A DNA stretch of 64,000 nucleotides from Bugulina stolonifera (Eukaryota > Bryozoa > Gymnolaemata > Cheilostomatida > Bugulidae): positions 6,212,376-6,276,375 of the forward strand of contig OW285194.1 in NCBI GenBank assembly GCA_935421135.1. Reading direction: 5' to 3'. Made by a program: the position numbers and the translations under genes. Within the stretch, counting starts at the first letter, position 1. The number at the start of each line of letters is the position of its first letter. The notes beneath the pieces were generated by a model. It searched no databases. It saw only the letters and a program-made list of their open reading frames with translations, and was not told the DNA's origin. Below are positions 61,301 through 64,000 of this stretch, piece by piece.

Positions 61301-63966
61301 TGTGTTATTTGACATTTTTCGTATTAGTGGTACATCATACAATACGTACATGTTGTATAACATTATATAATGTTAAGCAAGACAATTTAGACCTAAAGGT
61401 TATAATTCATTTGACATTAATTCACTACAGAAAGCAATGTATGCTAACTTTAAATGAATTATAGTATTAGCATGAAATAAACACAGTCATACTAGTACCC
61501 TGACTAAACAACACAGGGAACTTTGTTCCACAAGCAAACTGCATTAAGGTGCAAAAACACGGGAGCGTTTTGGAGCGAGAGTTTTCTGAGCAAGCGTCAA
61601 ATGTTATGCCCTTGATAAACACTCGGGTAAACGGAGAGCGCGGCGATTTAATCATTAGACAATGACATGCCAGTCTGTATTCACTACACGATGATCTACG
61701 TGTTTATGTTTACCAATTCTATTAATCAGCCAATTAACGTCGAGCTAATCGTTTCAATACCTCGGCTGGCTGAGCATGAGCGTTGGCACTCTAGCGATTC
61801 GTGAGCGTCAAATTCACCCCAAAACGTTCCTGTGTGTTTGCACCTTTATGCAGGTAGTGAAAGTTGATTTTTTCAAAAATGATTATGGGATAAAAATGTT
61901 TGAACACATATTTATATTATACATAAGTCTAGACTACATAGCACCCTAGTTACTATTAGTGTCTTAGCGACCTTAAGTTTAGGCACAGGCCAACTTGCTC
62001 AAGAATTTTCCAGTCAACTTCCATCACAACGTCGAAAACACACCAGTCTGGGCCAACCACAAAATCTTTATTTCCGTGTGAGAAACCAGGGTGTGCTAAT
62101 AAGCTAGGGACCAAGCAAAATCCCATGTTAATAGCCCTTTCCGTATAGGCCGGAGGATCATCTTTGAATTGCATAGACACTATACAACCATGTAACTATA
62201 TTATGTGACTTTCTTTCCCAATACATCATGTACATGTAGATACCAACCTGTGGTTCCTCATTCATTGCCACTTTACTTTGGGTCAATAAATAAGGCATCC
62301 CCTCTACAAAATATTGCAGTAGAAAGTTATAGCAGCGGTTTCAATTATCGGCTCATATTGCTTCATGTATTCGTGATCTGACAAAATAGAAAATTACACC
62401 AAGAATACTTTTACTTGTATTTAATATAATTCCTACAGTAAATTTCAGAGCATGTAAGTCAATTCCTATTTGCGTTTTATGCTCTCAGTCCTGCAACGAG
62501 ATATCCATCTGCGATATACAGTAGCTGTTTGCTAGGAAATAATCTAAGTAACACAGGTGGTTTAGCCCATTGGTATAAAACTGCCCCATTTCTACAGCTA
62601 AACGATATGTAGTTATTTACTCACCATTTTCGTTCCATGGAGACAGCTGAATTGGAGAAATCATTGATAGCGACACGAGAATTCCATGTACAAACAACCA
62701 AGAGCAGACAACTATCACCACTGAGATTATTTCGATCACCAAGTTGTAAATCCTTTCACAGAGTTTAAAAATCACCATAAAATTAGCTAAATAATACATC
62801 TATAATATCCAAACGTTCTCTGAGAAAATTATATAACAATACAGTACAGTTAGCACAGCTATCATTAGTCACAGTTATATTATGATAATATTATACTGCA
62901 TCTGAGAAGCTGTATGCATAGTACTAGCAGCAAAAGCAAGACAGCATGCTGGGATGATCATAACAGTAGGAGTGTATAGAATATTCTCATATCGCCATGT
63001 GTTTTATATTAATAACAGGAGTTGAAGTTATTCAAAATGTCTAGTACAGTATGTTTAGACTTAGGGATTATTTCAATTTAATTATTTACATGCTGGTTGA
63101 CTGTTTTTGGTAAAAAATGCTGGGAATTTATATCTACTGTGTAGTCAGATATTTGCCTGCAAGGAAACGTTACAGCAACCATTTTAAAATGTGATAGAAA
63201 ATTATGAGCTATCCATACCGCTCACAGTTACCTACATGTAAATCTAACCTTATGACCTGTAGATAAGCATAATAAACTTACTTATGGCTTGTATAATTAG
63301 TGTTTATGTTTATCTTTTTGTCCACTACCAACATAATATATTATACACTGTATAATTTAATGAAGTGTTCATACGGAAGCAATAGATTCAATCCACCCCT
63401 GAGATCTATAGTAGAAAATTGGCCCAGTCCTTTGATAAGACTGCTGCTTTAGAGAGATAGCACATAGTCATGAGTAGAATATAGAAGTCAGCATTCAGAA
63501 AAGTGATTACTGAATGAAATAATATTTATCTTAACAATAATTGGATTAAGCACATCACTAGTAGAGGGGCTGAAGTTGAAGCAATCTTGCCAGAGAGTGG
63601 GGCCGTTGTACTAATGGCCCAAAACACACAATTGAATTCATGTGAACCGAGGCTAAGAAATAACAAAAGGCTGGTGTGAAGAGACCTGTTTATGACTGAC
63701 TTTATGATATCAAGAGGGATTTAGGAAGTGCAAACTCCTATTCACTCACTACCCATTGTTATCCTATGCTGTCCACTTTGACCTCTACATGCAGGCCTAC
63801 AATGATCTCTTGCCATATACTTACATGTATGTGATGAGAAGTCAGTGTTGAATTTAACATAATATAAATGTACTAGTGTCATAAACTTTAGTACCCGCAT
63901 ATTCCTGTCGTTTCTGTAGGCCCAGCTGTCAAAACGATTGTTGATCGGCAGCAGCTCAAATAACAT
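43337..63966 (-). CDS. Formin, FMN/Cappuccino-type FH2, with N-terminal membrane segment
   Basis: Formins nucleate and elongate unbranched actin filaments. Exons in transcript order: 63966-63895, 62799-62625, 62303-62248, 61078-60972, 59841-59706, 59469-58949, 56697-56483, 55077-54991, 54774-54602, 52367-52125, 51610-51455, 51153-50825, 50503-50371, 49768-49555, 49264-49189, 48485-48371, 48001-47863, 47433-47372, 46265-46186, 45803-45601, 44969-44896, 44710-44539, 44055-43908, 43502-43337. All 23 junctions agree in phase, giving about 1,283 residues. Order: hydrophobic segment (about 44-71), long Ser-rich low-complexity region, coiled coil (about 525-575), short FH1 with seven prolines (near 858), FH2 (about 878-1268). 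FH2 landmarks are [41 protein letters not shown] and [16 protein letters not shown]. No DID/GBD armadillo region was seen. Uncertain points are the first exon (weak donor; the frame is open to the window edge) and the last (a donor at 43385 could extend it). Confidence 0.88.
43651..43860 (-). repeat. Interspersed repeat family R, copy 3 (inverted)
   Basis: Read on the minus strand it follows the same order as 15866-16073: AATAGGCGTATTCAGATATTG, ATAAATGGCAATCTGC, TTTATTTTATTCAATAATTT, then CACGCCTGAACGC. It lies in the last intron of the formin. Confidence 0.65.
45208..45487. mobile_element. MITE family M, copy B
   Basis: The termini are TAGTGTGTTCGCAACCT and AGGTTGCGAATACACTA, an inverted pair closely related to those of copy A. 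It is about 280 bp, non-coding, and sits in a formin intron between exons 45803-45601 and 44969-44896. Confidence 0.85.
46696..47248. mobile_element. hAT-like MITE with 8-bp target duplication
   Basis: Starts TAGGCCTGCAACGAT and ends with the inverse, ATCGTTGCAGGCCTA. It is flanked by the perfect direct repeat ACTGTAGG (46688-46695 and 47249-47256). Subterminal regions are rich in ATCGAT and AATCGAAAAA. The 553 bp encode no transposase and contain a tRNA-like segment. It is inserted in the formin intron between exons 47433-47372 and 46265-46186. Confidence 0.9.
46826..46895 (+). repeat. tRNA-derived SINE-like segment nested in the hAT-like MITE
   Basis: An A-box-like TGGTGGCAGAGCGCTCGC and a good B box (GAGTTCGAGTCTC) are spaced as in a tRNA. 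The flanking arms pair poorly, so a tRNA-derived insertion is more likely than a working tRNA gene. Confidence 0.5.
52624..54601 (-). other. Long formin intron without recognised content
   Basis: AT-rich intron sequence between the exons 54774-54602 and 52367-52125. Short open frames have no motifs. Nothing else was recognised. Confidence 0.4.
56698..58948 (-). other. Long formin intron without genes
   Basis: Intron between exons 59469-58949 and 56697-56483. Apart from a pure CT microsatellite at 58382-58403, nothing recognisable was seen. Confidence 0.4.
58382..58403. repeat. (CT)n microsatellite
   Basis: Eleven uninterrupted CT dinucleotides, inside a formin intron. Confidence 0.85.
61957..62182. 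mobile_element. MITE family M, copy C
   Basis: The left end TAGTGTCTTAGCGACCTT matches the termini of copies A and B. The right end is shorter and diverged (GCATAGACACTA). Internal phrases (GGCACAGGCCAACTTGCTC, AACACACCAGTCTGGGCCAA) match copy B. It lies in a formin intron just downstream of exon 62303-62248. Confidence 0.8.
62625..62799 (-). other. Formin exon encoding the predicted membrane segment
   Basis: This 58-codon exon encodes [11 protein letters not shown] and then a hydrophobic run of about 28 residues ([20 protein letters not shown] at its core), with basic and acidic residues before it. It reads AG|ATG at its 5' end, so it could contain the true start codon or follow the exon at 63966-63895. 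It ends AATG|GTGAGT and joins in phase to the next exon, 62303-62248, so the membrane segment and the rest of the formin share one frame. Confidence 0.7.
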
Positions 63967-64000
63967 GTTTGAGAGTCCAGTATGTATATTAAAATAATAT

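Overview
This is eukaryotic, animal-type DNA. It is AT-rich, its genes are split into many short exons by GT-AG introns, and it carries numerous small transposons, tRNA-derived repeats and microsatellites. A matrix metalloproteinase, a four-span membrane protein and an FMN/Cappuccino-like formin point to a metazoan. Compact introns and scattered ACATGTA palindromes would suit a sponge or another early-branching marine invertebrate, but the species is inferred, not shown. I built the gene models by eye, joining exons whose splice phases agree. No transcript data were available.

Layout. (1) Positions 480-18904, plus strand: one large gene of about 26 exons and roughly 1,300 residues that I do not recognise. 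Its introns hold a hAT-like MITE with an 8-bp target duplication, a 2.6-kb terminal-inverted-repeat transposon, another MITE and a perfect 61-bp palindrome. (2) Positions 20431-21982, minus strand, convergent with the first gene: a four-exon, 262-residue matrixin/MMP with signal peptide and intact catalytic zinc site. It has no cysteine-switch prodomain, lacks two usual structural-zinc histidines and ends in a Pro/Arg-rich tail. A TATA box and an untranslated first exon lie upstream. (3) Positions 23586-34004: mostly repeats. They include a second, inverted copy of the 2.6-kb transposon, a hAT-like element, a decayed Ty3/gypsy pol fragment, a minisatellite and long stretches with nothing recognisable. 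(4) Positions 34005-39088, minus strand: a six-exon, 414-residue four-transmembrane protein with a long poly-proline cytoplasmic tail that contains an internal duplication. (5) Positions 39100-43336: intergenic, repeat-rich. (6) Positions 43337-63966, minus strand: a 24-exon formin of about 1,283 residues. It has an FMN/Cappuccino-type FH2 domain, a short FH1, a long low-complexity middle, a coiled coil and a predicted transmembrane segment near the N terminus.

The tetraspan and the formin lie in tandem on the same strand. Both are predicted membrane proteins with proline tracts of the kind that bind profilin, SH3 or EVH1 domains. A shared role in linking membrane to actin is an attractive inference, but the sequence does not demonstrate it. 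The protease and the large unknown gene have no visible functional link to them.
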